DNA of 64,000 nucleotides, taken from positions 4,775,501 to 4,839,500 of the forward strand of contig NZ_JALJWP010000001.1 in the NCBI RefSeq assembly GCF_024169245.1, given 5' to 3'. This DNA comes from Pseudomonas koreensis (GTDB taxonomy: Bacteria > Pseudomonadota > Gammaproteobacteria > Pseudomonadales > Pseudomonadaceae). The position numbers and the translations under genes were made by a program. The notes under the pieces are model-generated. The model was not told the origin of the DNA. It ran no database searches and saw only the letters and a list, made by a program, of their open reading frames with translations. Numbering within the stretch: position 1 is the first letter of the stretch; every line of letters begins with the position of its first letter. Positions 11,452-19,613 of this stretch are shown here, in pieces.

Positions 11452-11936
11452 ATCGACTGTTTCCGGCTCCGTGGTTATCGCTGGCCCTGTGGATCCTGTG
11501 GCTGACCCTGAACCTGTCGGTCAGCCCGGGCAACCTGCTGCTCGGCGCCGCGCTAGGGTTCGCCGCGCCGCTGATGATGCGCAAACTACGGCCGAAACGC
11601 GCGCGCATTCGCAACCCCATCGCCATCGTGCGCCTGTTCTTTCTGGTCGGCCGCGACGTGATCATGTCCAATCTGATCGTCGCCTGGGGCGTACTCAACG
11701 CCGGTCGTCGTCCGCCGCGCTCGTGCTTCCTCAAAGTGCCACTGGACCTGCGTGATGCTCATGGCCTGGCGGCACTGGCGATGATCTGCACCGTGGTGCC
11801 CGGGACGGTATGGTCGGAACTGGCGCTGGATCGCAGCGTTCTGTTGCTGCACGTCTGGGATCTGGACGACGAAGCGCAGTTCATCGAGCACTTCAAAAGC
11901 ACTTACGAGCGACCGTTGATGGAGATTTTCGAATGA
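11448..11936 (+). CDS. shaE: Na+(K+)/H+ antiporter subunit E
   Basis: 162 residues. Two or three N-terminal membrane helices precede a soluble cytoplasmic domain, as in MrpE/MnhE. The family segments GNLLLGAALGFAAPL, VGRDVIMSNLIVAW and ALAMICTVVPGTVWSEL are clear. The start overlaps the stop of subunit D by four bases (ATGA), indicating translational coupling. In studied systems subunit E is needed for assembly or activity rather than for the ion path itself. Confidence 0.95.
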   Translation: MNRLFPAPWLSLALWILWLTLNLSVSPGNLLLGAALGFAAPLMMRKLRPKRARIRNPIAIVRLFFLVGRDVIMSNLIVAWGVLNAGRRPPRSCFLKVPLDLRDAHGLAALAMICTVVPGTVWSELALDRSVLLLHVWDLDDEAQFIEHFKSTYERPLMEIFE

Positions 11937-12211
11937 GCCCATTGCTGTCGAATGCGATTCTGCTGACGCTGTTTCTGTACTGCCTGGCGATGGCGTTGAC
12001 CCTGGTGCGCCTGTTCAAAGGCCCGTCAGCTCAGGATCGGGTACTGGCGCTGGATTACCTGTACATCGTCGCCATGCTGATGATGCTGACCCTGGGCATT
12101 CGTTACGCCAGTGACACCTACTTCGAAGCGGCGCTGCTGATTGCGCTGTTCGGCTTCGTCGGCTCGTTTGCCCTGGCGAAATTCCTGCTGCGTGGCGAGG
12201 TGATCGAATGA
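11933..12211 (+). CDS. shaF: Na+(K+)/H+ antiporter subunit F
   Basis: 92 residues, three membrane helices. The LVRLFKGPSAQDRVLALDYL segment between helices 1 and 2 is the hallmark of MrpF/MnhF. The ATG overlaps the stop of subunit E by four bases, and its stop overlaps the start of subunit G in the same way, so D to G are read in a tight, coupled chain. Confidence 0.95.
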   Translation: MSPLLSNAILLTLFLYCLAMALTLVRLFKGPSAQDRVLALDYLYIVAMLMMLTLGIRYASDTYFEAALLIALFGFVGSFALAKFLLRGEVIE

Positions 12212-12570
12212 ATGTCGAATTGTCTTTGTGGGTCGAGATTCCAGTGGCGATTCTGCTGGTGCTCAGCGGCGTATTCACGCTGCTAGGCGCAACCGGATTG
12301 CTGCGCATGAAGGATTACTTTCAGCGCATGCACCCGCCAGCGCTGGCTTCGACGATCGGAGCGTGGTGTGTGGCACTGGCGTCGATCATCTGCTTTTCCG
12401 CACTGAAATCCGGGCTGGTGGTACATGCCTGGCTGATTCCGGTGCTGTTGGCGATCACTGTGCCGGTGACGACCTTGTTGCTGGCGCGGGCGGCGTTGTT
12501 CCGCAAGCGTATGGCTGGAGATGATGTGCCAGCCGAGGTGAGCAGTCGTCAGACTGAAAGTGGTAACTGA
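12208..12570 (+). CDS. shaG: Na+(K+)/H+ antiporter subunit G
   Basis: 120 residues with three membrane helices and the MnhG/MrpG motif LLGATGLLRMKDYFQRMHPP (about residues 27-46). It is the last subunit of the operon. The C-terminal tail after about residue 100 is polar and is not conserved in the family. A small GGCGCC hairpin (about 12580-12597) and degenerate REP copies follow. Confidence 0.95.
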   Translation: MNVELSLWVEIPVAILLVLSGVFTLLGATGLLRMKDYFQRMHPPALASTIGAWCVALASIICFSALKSGLVVHAWLIPVLLAITVPVTTLLLARAALFRKRMAGDDVPAEVSSRQTESGN

Positions 12571-12592
12571 TGATCCTGTGGCGCCTGTGATG

Positions 12593-12671
12593 GCGCCATC
12601 GCGAGCAGGATCACTCCTACATCTCTGAAATGCGTGCCCATTCGGGAGCGAGTCTGCTCGCGAGGAGGCCG
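12593..12671. repeat. degenerate REP pair
   Basis: ATCGCGAGCAGGATCACTCC (one base off the usual inverted copy) at about 12598-12620 and GGGAGCGAGTCTGCTCGCGA at about 12644-12663. Both arms carry substitutions relative to the other copies in the window, so this is an older doublet. It follows the sha operon. Confidence 0.75.
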
Positions 12672-12699
12672 GTCGGGTCATTGCGAATTCCGGATCAGC

Positions 12700-13140
12700 T
12701 CAGACCCAAGCCACCGCCAACAACCCCGCTCCCAGCACCGCACACAACGGCGAATACACCCAGGTATCCAGCCGCGCGAATCGCGAATCCTTCACTTCCT
12801 TGAAAAAACCGACCAGATTGGAATCGCCGATAGCTCGGGCAAACATCAGCAACGCAATCGCACTGATGACCCATTGCAATGCCTTGTGCTGCACTGCCGG
12901 CATGCCCCAACCGACCCGCATGCAAACCAGCACCGCAATCACCAGCAGCGCAGCCGCCACTGCCAGCGTCAGCCAGCCCGAGGGTTTGAAGGCCGGGCGA
13001 ACTGTGGCCACGAAGCCCGACACCGGCACTTGCGGCACCACCACCGCTGCCGCCCACTGCCCACCCAGCGCCCAATACACATGCATCAAGCCGATTGCCG
13101 CGAAGACCGTCACCAGCCATTGAGCCAACACAAAGGTCAT
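12700..13140 (-). CDS. DUF3995 domain-containing membrane protein
   Basis: 146 residues, four hydrophobic segments (residues ~5-25, ~55-73, ~85-103, ~125-145) and the family's early HVYWALGGQWA motif (about residues 20-30). DUF3995 proteins are small bacterial inner-membrane proteins of unknown role. A GAAGG ribosome site lies eight bases before the ATG. It is convergent with the sha operon and read in the same direction as the binding protein to its right, 91 bases away. Confidence 0.85.
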   Translation of the reverse strand: MTFVLAQWLVTVFAAIGLMHVYWALGGQWAAAVVVPQVPVSGFVATVRPAFKPSGWLTLAVAAALLVIAVLVCMRVGWGMPAVQHKALQWVISAIALLMFARAIGDSNLVGFFKEVKDSRFARLDTWVYSPLCAVLGAGLLAVAWV

Positions 13141-13231
13141 GGTTGAAATCCTTCAAAGGGATTTGAACAAACCATCGTAGTCGGATTTTTTGCGCGTGCA
13201 CGACCGGTCGGCGGTACGTCGGTTTACCCCG

Positions 13232-14248
13232 TTATTTCAGACCAGCCGTCACCTTGTCGGCCACATCCTTGGGCAGCCACGCCTGCCACACATCCGGATG
13301 CGCTTTCATGAACGCCACCGCCGCCTCACGAGGCGCGGTGTGTTTATCGCTCATATCCGCCAGCGCTTTGTTCAACGGCTCGATCGGGAAATCAACCTTG
13401 CTGAAGAACTCGGCAATTTGCGGATTCTGCTTCTGAAATGGCGTAGACACGCCAATCGACAGCTTCGATGCCAGCGAGCGGGTCGGTTTTGGATTGGGAT
13501 TATCGGCGTCGGTCAGGGTTTTCCACGCCTCGGCATCGAATGGTGGCTCTTGCAGTTGCACCAGTTTGAACTTGCCAAGCAGCGGCGTCGGCGACCAGTA
13601 GTAGAACAGCACCGGTTTGCCGCGACGAATCGAAGAGCTGATCTCTGCATCCAGCGCAGCACCCGAGCCGCTGCGGAAGTTGGTGAAATCGTCCTGCAAG
13701 CCATACGCCGTGAGCTTCTGCTTGTTGACCACTTCCGAGGTCCAGCCGATCGGGCTGTTGAGGAAACGACCTTTGCCCGGGCTTTCCGGGTCCTTGAACA
13801 CATCCTTGTATTTCTTCAGATCCGTGACACTGCGCAGATCTGGCGCCAGCGGCTTGATGCCTTTGGCCGGATCGCCCTTGATCACGTATTCCGGCACCCA
13901 CCAGCCTTCAGTGGCGCCTTTCACGGTATCGCCAAGGCCGACGACCTTGCCTTCTGCCTCAGCCTTGACCCAGACCGGACTGCGCCCCGCCCACTCTTCG
14001 CCGATTACCTGGATATCGTTGTTGGCCAGAGCGGTCTCAAGGGTAATGGTCGTGCCCGGCAATGTATCGGTCGGCAAGCCGTAGCCTTTCTCGACGATGA
14101 CCCGCAACACCTCGGTGATCAGGCTGCCGCTTTCCCAGTTCAGGTCGGCAAAGTGGACCGGCGCTTGTGCCGCCTGCAGAGATTGCGCTGACGTCAGCAA
14201 ACCGAACGTGGCCACGCTGGCCGCCAGTAACCGTCGAAATCCGTTCAT
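13232..14248 (-). CDS. ABC transporter substrate-binding protein, glycine betaine/proline type (OpuAC/ProX)
   Basis: 338 residues. A Sec signal peptide (MNGFRRLLAASVATFGLLTS, then an AQSLQAAQA cleavage region) directs it to the periplasm. The mature part matches the OpuAC family of quaternary-amine binding proteins: FADLNWESGSLITEVLRVIV at its start, GEEWAGRSPVW, and AALDAEISSSIRRGKPVLFYYWSPTPL, whose Tyr/Trp residues suit a cation-pi box. The ATG at 14248 has GAGGTG seven bases upstream; an in-frame start at 14302 adds only an unlikely Cys/His-rich leader. No permease or ATPase gene lies next to it, so it must serve a transporter encoded elsewhere. Confidence 0.9.
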   Translation of the reverse strand: MNGFRRLLAASVATFGLLTSAQSLQAAQAPVHFADLNWESGSLITEVLRVIVEKGYGLPTDTLPGTTITLETALANNDIQVIGEEWAGRSPVWVKAEAEGKVVGLGDTVKGATEGWWVPEYVIKGDPAKGIKPLAPDLRSVTDLKKYKDVFKDPESPGKGRFLNSPIGWTSEVVNKQKLTAYGLQDDFTNFRSGSGAALDAEISSSIRRGKPVLFYYWSPTPLLGKFKLVQLQEPPFDAEAWKTLTDADNPNPKPTRSLASKLSIGVSTPFQKQNPQIAEFFSKVDFPIEPLNKALADMSDKHTAPREAAVAFMKAHPDVWQAWLPKDVADKVTAGLK

Positions 14249-14373
14249 GCATCGCACCTCGTGCTGTTCACAGCAATGGCAGTTGGCCTGACAGAAATGC
14301 AAGCCTCTGAATGACTCAGTCCACTGACTTTAGCCGAGGTTCCTGCTTTTTCCGGGGGCTGTCACACACGAGG

Positions 14374-14571
14374 CTATCTTTCAGACTTTTCCTGCAAGCT
14401 TTGCAGCTCACGTCTGACCATGCTGGCGTAAGCCGCCGGTTGCAATGCATAGATCTGCGACGCCACCCAACCGAGCCAGGCGCCTTGCAGTTCGGCTTTT
14501 CGGACAAACAATCGCTGCGCCTCTTCGCGCGCGCTGCCGCAATTCTGCGAATGGAAGTCCGCGCGGCTCAC
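14374..14571 (-). CDS. hypothetical protein, 65 aa, coupled to the gene upstream
   Basis: A short frame with a GTG start at 14571 that overlaps the stop of the upstream gene by four bases (GTGA). Starting at that GTG it runs ADFHSQNCGSAREEAQRLFV and then KAELQGAWLGWVASQIYALQ, an amphipathic helical protein with no signal or membrane segment. An upstream in-frame ATG (14610) would lie deep inside the neighbour. The coupling is the main evidence that this is a gene. I do not recognise the family. Confidence 0.6.
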   Translation of the reverse strand: MSRADFHSQNCGSAREEAQRLFVRKAELQGAWLGWVASQIYALQPAAYASMVRRELQSLQEKSER

Positions 14572-15128
14572 TCGCTGGCCTTGAAGGTCACCAGTTCGCC
14601 TTTGCGCCATTTGGCGGCCTTGGCGGTGACGGCTTTCAAGGTTTTGGTCAGGCCTTCCTGCAGTTGCTCATTGGCGGCGAATATCGTAACGACGCTATGG
14701 CCTTCCTTGAACAAAATCGCATGACCTTCTGCCGTGCTCACGAAGGCGTAGTCGCCCAAACCGTAAACCGTCATTTTGATTTCACGAAAACGAATGTCCA
14801 TCTTGCCGCCTTCACGGCTGGGCAAAACCGACGCTATGAAATGGTCGCCTACCTTGAGCTTGAGTCCGGGTTTGTCATCGACCACCAATGCGCTTTCGGT
14901 GTCGATTTCAGCGACGTAAATGCCTTCGGCGTTTTGCTCGGTGATGTAAACAAAACGTGATTGAAATTGCTTGACCAGCTTTGCGCGCAAATCACCCAGC
15001 ACGAACAAAGCATGCATATCGAGGTTACTGACTGCCAAAGAAACATCCCCACATTTGAAAAACCATGCACCGAAAAACGCGCACGGCAAAGAAACGGCCA
15101 AGCCGATGGAAACTGCCAAATCACTCAA
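14568..15128 (-). CDS. hypothetical protein, possibly membrane-anchored
   Basis: Up to 186 residues. From a TTG at 15128 the frame opens with a hydrophobic stretch (VSIGLAVSLPCAFFGAWFF) that could anchor the protein, followed by a soluble domain (QFQSRFVYITEQNAEGIYVA, then a Lys-rich C-terminus). The TTG has no clear ribosome site; the first ATG is at 15017 and would give a 149-residue soluble protein, so the start is uncertain. Its stop overlaps the GTG of the next gene. Family not recognised. Confidence 0.6.
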   Translation of the reverse strand: MSDLAVSIGLAVSLPCAFFGAWFFKCGDVSLAVSNLDMHALFVLGDLRAKLVKQFQSRFVYITEQNAEGIYVAEIDTESALVVDDKPGLKLKVGDHFIASVLPSREGGKMDIRFREIKMTVYGLGDYAFVSTAEGHAILFKEGHSVVTIFAANEQLQEGLTKTLKAVTAKAAKWRKGELVTFKASE

Positions 15129-15437
15129 AAACCCGAAGCGAGCAAAACGCTCGTGAATCGCGAGGTTCGTAGACTACTGGATTGTCATTAGTGAAACCCG
15201 CTCTGAAATCGCCAAACGTTGAAGGAAAAGGCTTCAAGCATGACTGGAGCAAATCTGACTACGAACTTTAGGGAAATTTCTCACGAAAAAAAGCACTTTT
15301 CCGACATATCGCGGGCGAAAAATTGCTTTAGATAAGGCCGGTCGTCAACAGGTACTGGCGATTCTAGAGCAGCGATGCTTATTACGACTACCCGCAACGG
15401 CCGCTAAATCCCGGCCGACTGATGAAAAGGACTTCAT
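15129..15437. other. AT-rich intergenic region, probable divergent promoters
   Basis: About 310 bases with no convincing coding frame. The part 15180-15340 is clearly richer in A and T than its surroundings (for example GGGAAATTTCTCACGAAAAAA), as expected for promoters of the gene pair to the left and of the small gene to the right. No repeat or terminator was seen. Confidence 0.5.
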
Positions 15438-15713
15438 ATGTGCACTTTGACTCATTTCGCCACGTCGGCTGACGCAGGAATCAGCACACCTCTGACGGTG
15501 CAGGTTGCCGACCTCAGTCACCTTCCGACATCTTCTAACAATCGCCAAACCCCGCATTTTCAAGTGGTGCCAGCGGGCATCGCCTTCTTTCACATCAAGG
15601 AGATATCCACGGGACGCGTCAGAGGTTTCCGCGGTAATCACAATGAGGCGTGCGCCCTCGCCCGCTCGCTTGAATCAAAAATCGAACTCCGCGCCGACGA
15701 CTGCCTCAGATAA
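15438..15713 (+). CDS. small hypothetical protein, 91 aa
   Basis: An ATG at 15438 follows AAAAGGAC. The product is soluble and has a C-terminal FHIKEISTGRVRGFRGNHNE segment followed by ACALARSLESKIEL, which looks like a folded alpha/beta end. I do not recognise the family. It is followed 44 bases later by the DUF2789 gene in the same direction, so the two may share a transcript. Confidence 0.6.
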   Translation: MCTLTHFATSADAGISTPLTVQVADLSHLPTSSNNRQTPHFQVVPAGIAFFHIKEISTGRVRGFRGNHNEACALARSLESKIELRADDCLR

Positions 15714-15757
15714 GAGGAGTGAACAAACAAGCCATACCGGCGCCCACCAAGGAGTAG

Positions 15758-16000
15758 ATGATGGAACTGCCAACCGAGCTTAACCTGACCACCCTTTTCG
15801 ACCAGCTGGGCTTGCCGTCCGATGAAGCGTCGATCAATGATTTTGTCGAGGCTCACCCGCTGGACTCGGACACCAAACTGATTGATGCCGGTTTCTGGTC
15901 GCCTCAACAGGCGCAATTACTCAAAGAGTGGCTGCGTGCTGACGGTGAAGAAGCGGTAATTGTCGATGAGCTGAACGTACGCCTGCATCGCGGTAAATAA
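15758..16000 (+). CDS. DUF2789 domain-containing protein
   Basis: 80 residues (78-80 depending on which of two adjacent ATGs is used; AAGGAG sits three bases before the first and six before the second). The sequence matches DUF2789: LTTLFDQLGLPSDEASINDF, then HPLD, then AGFWSPQQAQLLKEWLRADGE. It is a small acidic helical cytosolic protein, common in gamma-proteobacteria and of unknown role. Converges with the next gene. Confidence 0.88.
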   Translation: MMELPTELNLTTLFDQLGLPSDEASINDFVEAHPLDSDTKLIDAGFWSPQQAQLLKEWLRADGEEAVIVDELNVRLHRGK

Positions 16001-16006
16001 GGGCGA

Positions 16007-16210
16007 TCAGTGCAGGCTGTCGCCGGGCTCGATGTTCAATTGTTCGAGCCAGGCAGCCTTGCACTCTTCAGCCTCGTCGCGACTGGCGAAGGCCGTACCG
16101 CGACGCTCACCATTGAGCAAGACAACCCAGCACACGCTACGCCCCATTGCACGTAAACCGGCCGGCACCCCGCTGCCGATCATCACTGCCACATCCACCC
16201 TGCACTGCAT
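16007..16210 (-). CDS. small conserved hypothetical protein, 67 aa
   Basis: An excellent ribosome site (GGAGGGCAC) precedes the ATG at 16210. The product has a beta-rich first half (VCWVVLLNGERRGTAFASRD) and a helical second half (EAEECKAAWLEQLNIEPGDS), the pattern of small DUF-type proteins in which a Trp/Val strand pair is followed by one helix. No name can be given. Stops six bases from the end of the convergent DUF2789 gene. Confidence 0.65.
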   Translation of the reverse strand: MQCRVDVAVMIGSGVPAGLRAMGRSVCWVVLLNGERRGTAFASRDEAEECKAAWLEQLNIEPGDSLH

Positions 16211-16319
16211 GTGCCCTCCGAAATGATTAGCTACCTAACTAAGTCGTCAGGTTAAAGCTTTCCATCCAGAGGAAACAGCAACCGCCGTGCACAGATTCAT
16301 TGCGTCAACAGTAACAATC

Positions 16320-17933
16320 TCAACGCGGATTCTCCGGTTTATAACCCAGACGCAATCCGCCCCAATGCCGGCCCCTGATCATGATCGGCACCGATAAGTC
16401 ATGCATAAGCTCGCCCGTGTCGCGGGTGTAAGTCTGCAATAGCACCGGTTGCTGATGGCTGCCACAGCGGATGCCAGTGCGGTCGGCAAATTTGCGTTTG
16501 GTGCGATTGTTTACCGTGTCGACCTGCACGTCACCGGTCAACGGCTGACTGAATGCCTGATTATGCGTCGGCACATAACCCTGCTGCGTGCAGGCAATCG
16601 CGAATACCAGCCCCTCGTGACGCAACAACAGCGGCTCTTGAATCGTCGGCAACACTTGATCGGTATAGCGATCAAAGCGGGTCTGATACTTGGCTGGCTC
16701 GGTATCGGGAATCGGCTGGTAGGTGCGATCGAACAAGTCTTCGATACTGATCCGGCCCTGCTCGACATCCGCTTCGAAGCGCGCCGCGATCTGGCTTGCA
16801 CCTTCGCGGGCCAGGTCGTAGATACGCTGGTGGTAGTCATCCAGACCGACTTCGGCCAGCCGCTCGCTGATGGTTTCCGCCTGTCCCTCCATTTGCACCG
16901 CCGCATCGGCGAGACGGCGGGTCTGTTGATCGCTGATCGCCAGGTCGCTGCGCATTTGCTCGATCGCAGTAAACAAGGCATCAAGCTGTTCACGATTGGT
17001 TTGCGCCCCACGGGCGATTTCGCTGACCTGGGTTTCTACGCCAGCGGCCAGGCGCGCGATGTTGTCCAGATGCTGGCCGGTGTGCTCGACCTGTTCGACG
17101 CCGGTCTGCAGGTCGCTCGACAACTCGCGAATCTGCCCCACCACCTGGGCCGTACGCTGCTGAATGTCAGCGACCATCTGACCAACCTCGCCCGTTGCCG
17201 CCGCCGTGCGCGCGGCCAATCCACGCACTTCATCGGCGACCACGGCGAAACCGCGACCATGCTCGCCGGCCCGCGCAGCTTCAATCGCTGCATTCAAGGC
17301 CAGCAAATTGGTCTGGCTAGCAATCGACTGGATCACCAGCGTCACGCGCTGAATGTCGTCACTGCGCACACTCAAGGCTTCGATCATCTCGCGACTGGCA
17401 TTGGCGCGCTGACTGAGTTGCTGCATGCGCGAAATTGAATCAAGCAATTCACTGCGCCCTGCCGCGCTGCTGTGATGCGCTTCGCTGGCGGCATCGAGCG
17501 CCTCCCCGCTGAGCTGTGAAGTAGCCTGTTCGGTGGCGATCATCACTTCGGCGTTGCTGACGATCTGTGCCGCCGCGTCGAGTTGCGATTCAAGTTTGCT
17601 TGCGAGCGCCTTCACCGAAAATGCGACGCCGGCTGCAGATAGTGCGTTGTGACTGGTGGTGTAGGAAAGATCGCGGGTCAGTGCGGACAATGCGCTCGCA
17701 CCATCGACCGCAACAGCGGCAGGAGCGGTGCGCGACCGCAGGCGCGGCAGCCAGACAATCAGCACCGCCAGCGGCATGCCAAGGTACAGCGACCAGTCGG
17801 CCATGGCCATGCCGGCCAGCAACAGCATCAGGGCGATGCTTTGCAGGGTCGGCGCGATCCAGCGGTTTTTCGGCAAAAGCACTGGTGCAGGCAGCGCCGC
17901 AACCAGAGATCCATCTCTCGTCATCTTCATCAC
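16320..17933 (-). CDS. methyl-accepting chemotaxis protein with C-terminal sensor-like domain
   Basis: 537 residues. Two membrane helices close together (residues ~29-45 and ~48-63) leave almost no periplasmic loop. A cytoplasmic signalling helix pair follows, with the highly conserved hairpin tip ([20 protein letters not shown], about residues 205-224, then [15 protein letters not shown]). Unusually, about 150 residues follow the signalling domain (about 385-537: [20 protein letters not shown] ... [13 protein letters not shown]), resembling a cytoplasmic Cache/PAS-like sensor. Such receptors sense an intracellular or membrane signal and act through CheW/CheA. No chemotaxis genes lie nearby. 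Confidence 0.9.
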   Translation of the reverse strand: MMKMTRDGSLVAALPAPVLLPKNRWIAPTLQSIALMLLLAGMAMADWSLYLGMPLAVLIVWLPRLRSRTAPAAVAVDGASALSALTRDLSYTTSHNALSAAGVAFSVKALASKLESQLDAAAQIVSNAEVMIATEQATSQLSGEALDAASEAHHSSAAGRSELLDSISRMQQLSQRANASREMIEALSVRSDDIQRVTLVIQSIASQTNLLALNAAIEAARAGEHGRGFAVVADEVRGLAARTAAATGEVGQMVADIQQRTAQVVGQIRELSSDLQTGVEQVEHTGQHLDNIARLAAGVETQVSEIARGAQTNREQLDALFTAIEQMRSDLAISDQQTRRLADAAVQMEGQAETISERLAEVGLDDYHQRIYDLAREGASQIAARFEADVEQGRISIEDLFDRTYQPIPDTEPAKYQTRFDRYTDQVLPTIQEPLLLRHEGLVFAIACTQQGYVPTHNQAFSQPLTGDVQVDTVNNRTKRKFADRTGIRCGSHQQPVLLQTYTRDTGELMHDLSVPIMIRGRHWGGLRLGYKPENPR

Positions 17934-18061
17934 CCCACGTTTGTTCTCATTGTTGTACCCGCATTAAACGCCACTACAACGCCATTATCCATGGTCCGTT
18001 AGTCGTGGGGTCTGTGGCAGGTCAATGGAACCGCTTGGGAAAAGTGCAGACGAGCAAAAGC

Positions 18062-18118
18062 AAAGATCGCAGCCTGCCGCAGCTCTTATTGGAGCTGCCG
18101 AAGGCTGCGATCTTTTGC
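18062..18118. repeat. inverted repeat of the GATCGCAGCC family
   Basis: AAAGATCGCAGCCTGCCGCA at 18063 is mirrored by TGCCGAAGGCTGCGATCTTTT ending at about 18116, with a short AT-rich loop. A second copy of this dispersed pseudomonad repeat is at 43611-43701. Here it lies downstream of the dksA-like gene, together with a GCCCCC hairpin (about 18123-18140), and may act as its terminator. Confidence 0.75.
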
Positions 18119-18150
18119 AGGCGCCCCCCGTTCAGGGGGCGGCCACGGAA

Positions 18151-18555
18151 TCAGGCCTGACGCTGGTGCTTGTCGATCTGCTCGTGACGTTCTTGAGCTT
18201 CGATGCAGTACTTGGTGGTCGGGCTGATCAGCAGGCGCTTCAGGCCAATGGCCTCGCCGCTGTCGTCGCACCAGCCAAAGCTGTCGTCCTTGATGCGCTC
18301 AAGGGCTTGTTCCAGTTGCGGCAGCATGCGCTGGTCGCGATCGATCGCGTTGACCAGCCAAGTGCGCTCTTCTTCAACCGAAGCCGCGTCCGCCGGGTCG
18401 GCCGGGGTGTCCAGGCTTTCGATGGCGATACGATTTTGCTCAATGCGCTCGTGGGTTTCGACTTTCATGTTCTGCAACAGCTCAGTGAAGAAAGCGTGTT
18501 GCTCTGCATTCATGTAGTCATCTGCCGGCATGGCCAGCAACTTGTCCTTTGTCAT
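18151..18555 (-). CDS. DksA-like RNA polymerase secondary-channel protein with degenerate zinc finger
   Basis: 134 residues. The coiled-coil part and the C-terminal globular part (LERIKDDSFGWCDDSGEAIG, then LKRLLISPTTKYCIEAQERHEQ) align with DksA. DksA binds RNA polymerase and, with ppGpp, redirects transcription from rRNA to stress genes. Here the four-cysteine zinc site is reduced: in the motif CxxC ... CxxC only the first Cys of each pair remains (CDDS and CIEA). Cysteine-poor DksA paralogues such as P. aeruginosa DksA2 function without zinc, so this is probably a zinc-independent paralogue. Monocistronic by position. Confidence 0.88.
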   Translation of the reverse strand: MTKDKLLAMPADDYMNAEQHAFFTELLQNMKVETHERIEQNRIAIESLDTPADPADAASVEEERTWLVNAIDRDQRMLPQLEQALERIKDDSFGWCDDSGEAIGLKRLLISPTTKYCIEAQERHEQIDKHQRQA

Positions 18556-18952
18556 TGATATCTCTATAAAAAAACGTGCATTAAGGCGAATAAGGGAGCG
18601 TTTCGGCGAACCGTGTCGGGCCGTCGAAAAGGCATCGTTTTATTGCAAACGCCACCCGGCACTCAATTTACGAGGGGCGGCAGTCTAAGGCCCGATCAAG
18701 ACCTCAGCAACTGTAAATACAGGGAATTTGTCCGACAGGACCTGGAAACTGCTCTGACACAGGCTTCACACGGCCATCGGAGTGCGTTTATAGCAAGAAA
18801 TTCAGTCGAGCGGCTGTATATAGAAGACAAACGGCTAACCATCCCGCCACGGACAGCGAAAATTATTCTCGCAAGGTGCATCGTTTCAGCCCGGTAGAGC
18901 CCGCACAGCCCTTCTATTATCAGGCTTACCGCGTGATCAACCCGCCCGAAGG
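18556..18952. other. intergenic region without a convincing gene
   Basis: About 400 bases. Short frames exist on both strands, but none has a ribosome site or protein-like composition. The region is AT-richer than average and must contain the dksA-like promoter near its left end and the promoter of the RpiR remnant near its right end. No repeat was found. Confidence 0.5.
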
Positions 18953-18959
18953 ATGCCTT

Positions 18960-19552
18960 ATGCCCCGCCCCGATCTGCCGGCCGCCGACAAAATTTCGCT
19001 CGCCAGCCCCCGATCACTGCCGAGCGTCTGCTGCAAACGATTAGCGACGAATATGACGCCCTTCCGCGCCAGCTCAAACGCATCGCCAGTTACGTTAGCC
19101 AGCAAAGCGAGCGGATCATGGTCGAGCGCATCAGCGACATCGCTCGTGAGTGCCAAGTGCAGCCGTCCGCCATTGTGCGTTTTTCGCAACGCTTCGGTTT
19201 CAGCGGCTTCAGCGAAATGCAGGCGCTGTTCCGCCAGGCCTGGACGCACAAAGCCACGCCCGTGCAAAACTATCAGCTCGCCATCAGCTTCGTGCCCTAC
19301 GCCAGGGAAACCCAGCATTGTCTGCGTTTCGCCCGGCAGCAAAACGCCAACGCCCTGATCATCACCGACAGTCCTCTCTCACCGCTGGCGAAACTCGCCG
19401 ACAGCGTGTTGTTGGTCGATGAAGGCAGCGCGCTGGCCTTTCGTTCGCTGAGTGCAACGCTATGTTTATGTCAGGCGCTATTTGTGGCGGTGGCGTATCG
19501 GTTGGGACTGAACGTCGATGAGATTCACGAGCAGCCCGGATTCGACGACTGA
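18960..19552 (+). pseudogene. RpiR/MurR-family regulator, frameshifted and internally deleted
   Basis: The C-terminal 180 residues read as an RpiR regulator: an N-terminal HTH (YDALPRQLKRIASYVSQQSE, then VQPSAIVRFSQRFGFSGFSE) and the second half of a SIS sugar-phosphate domain (NANALIITDSPLSPLAKLAD). Family members are about 285 residues; here the HTH linker (KATPVQNYQ) runs straight into LAISFVPYARETQ, so roughly 80 residues, the first half of the SIS domain, are missing. The ATG with a properly spaced GAAGGA site (18960, MPRPDLPAADKIS) is in a different frame; the frames would join if a run of five C near 19007-19011 had six. The in-frame ATG at 18953 overlaps the ribosome site. Probably non-functional in ligand sensing. 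Confidence 0.75.
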
Positions 19553-19613
19553 CAATTGCCTCAGGCTCGGCTAGGTTATGCGTTCCCACCGGTTCGACTT
19601 GAAGGAACGCGTC

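Noticed and set aside
18613..18897. 94-codon plus-strand frame between the dksA-like gene and the RpiR remnant
   Set aside because: No ribosome site, mixed low-complexity composition, no domain.
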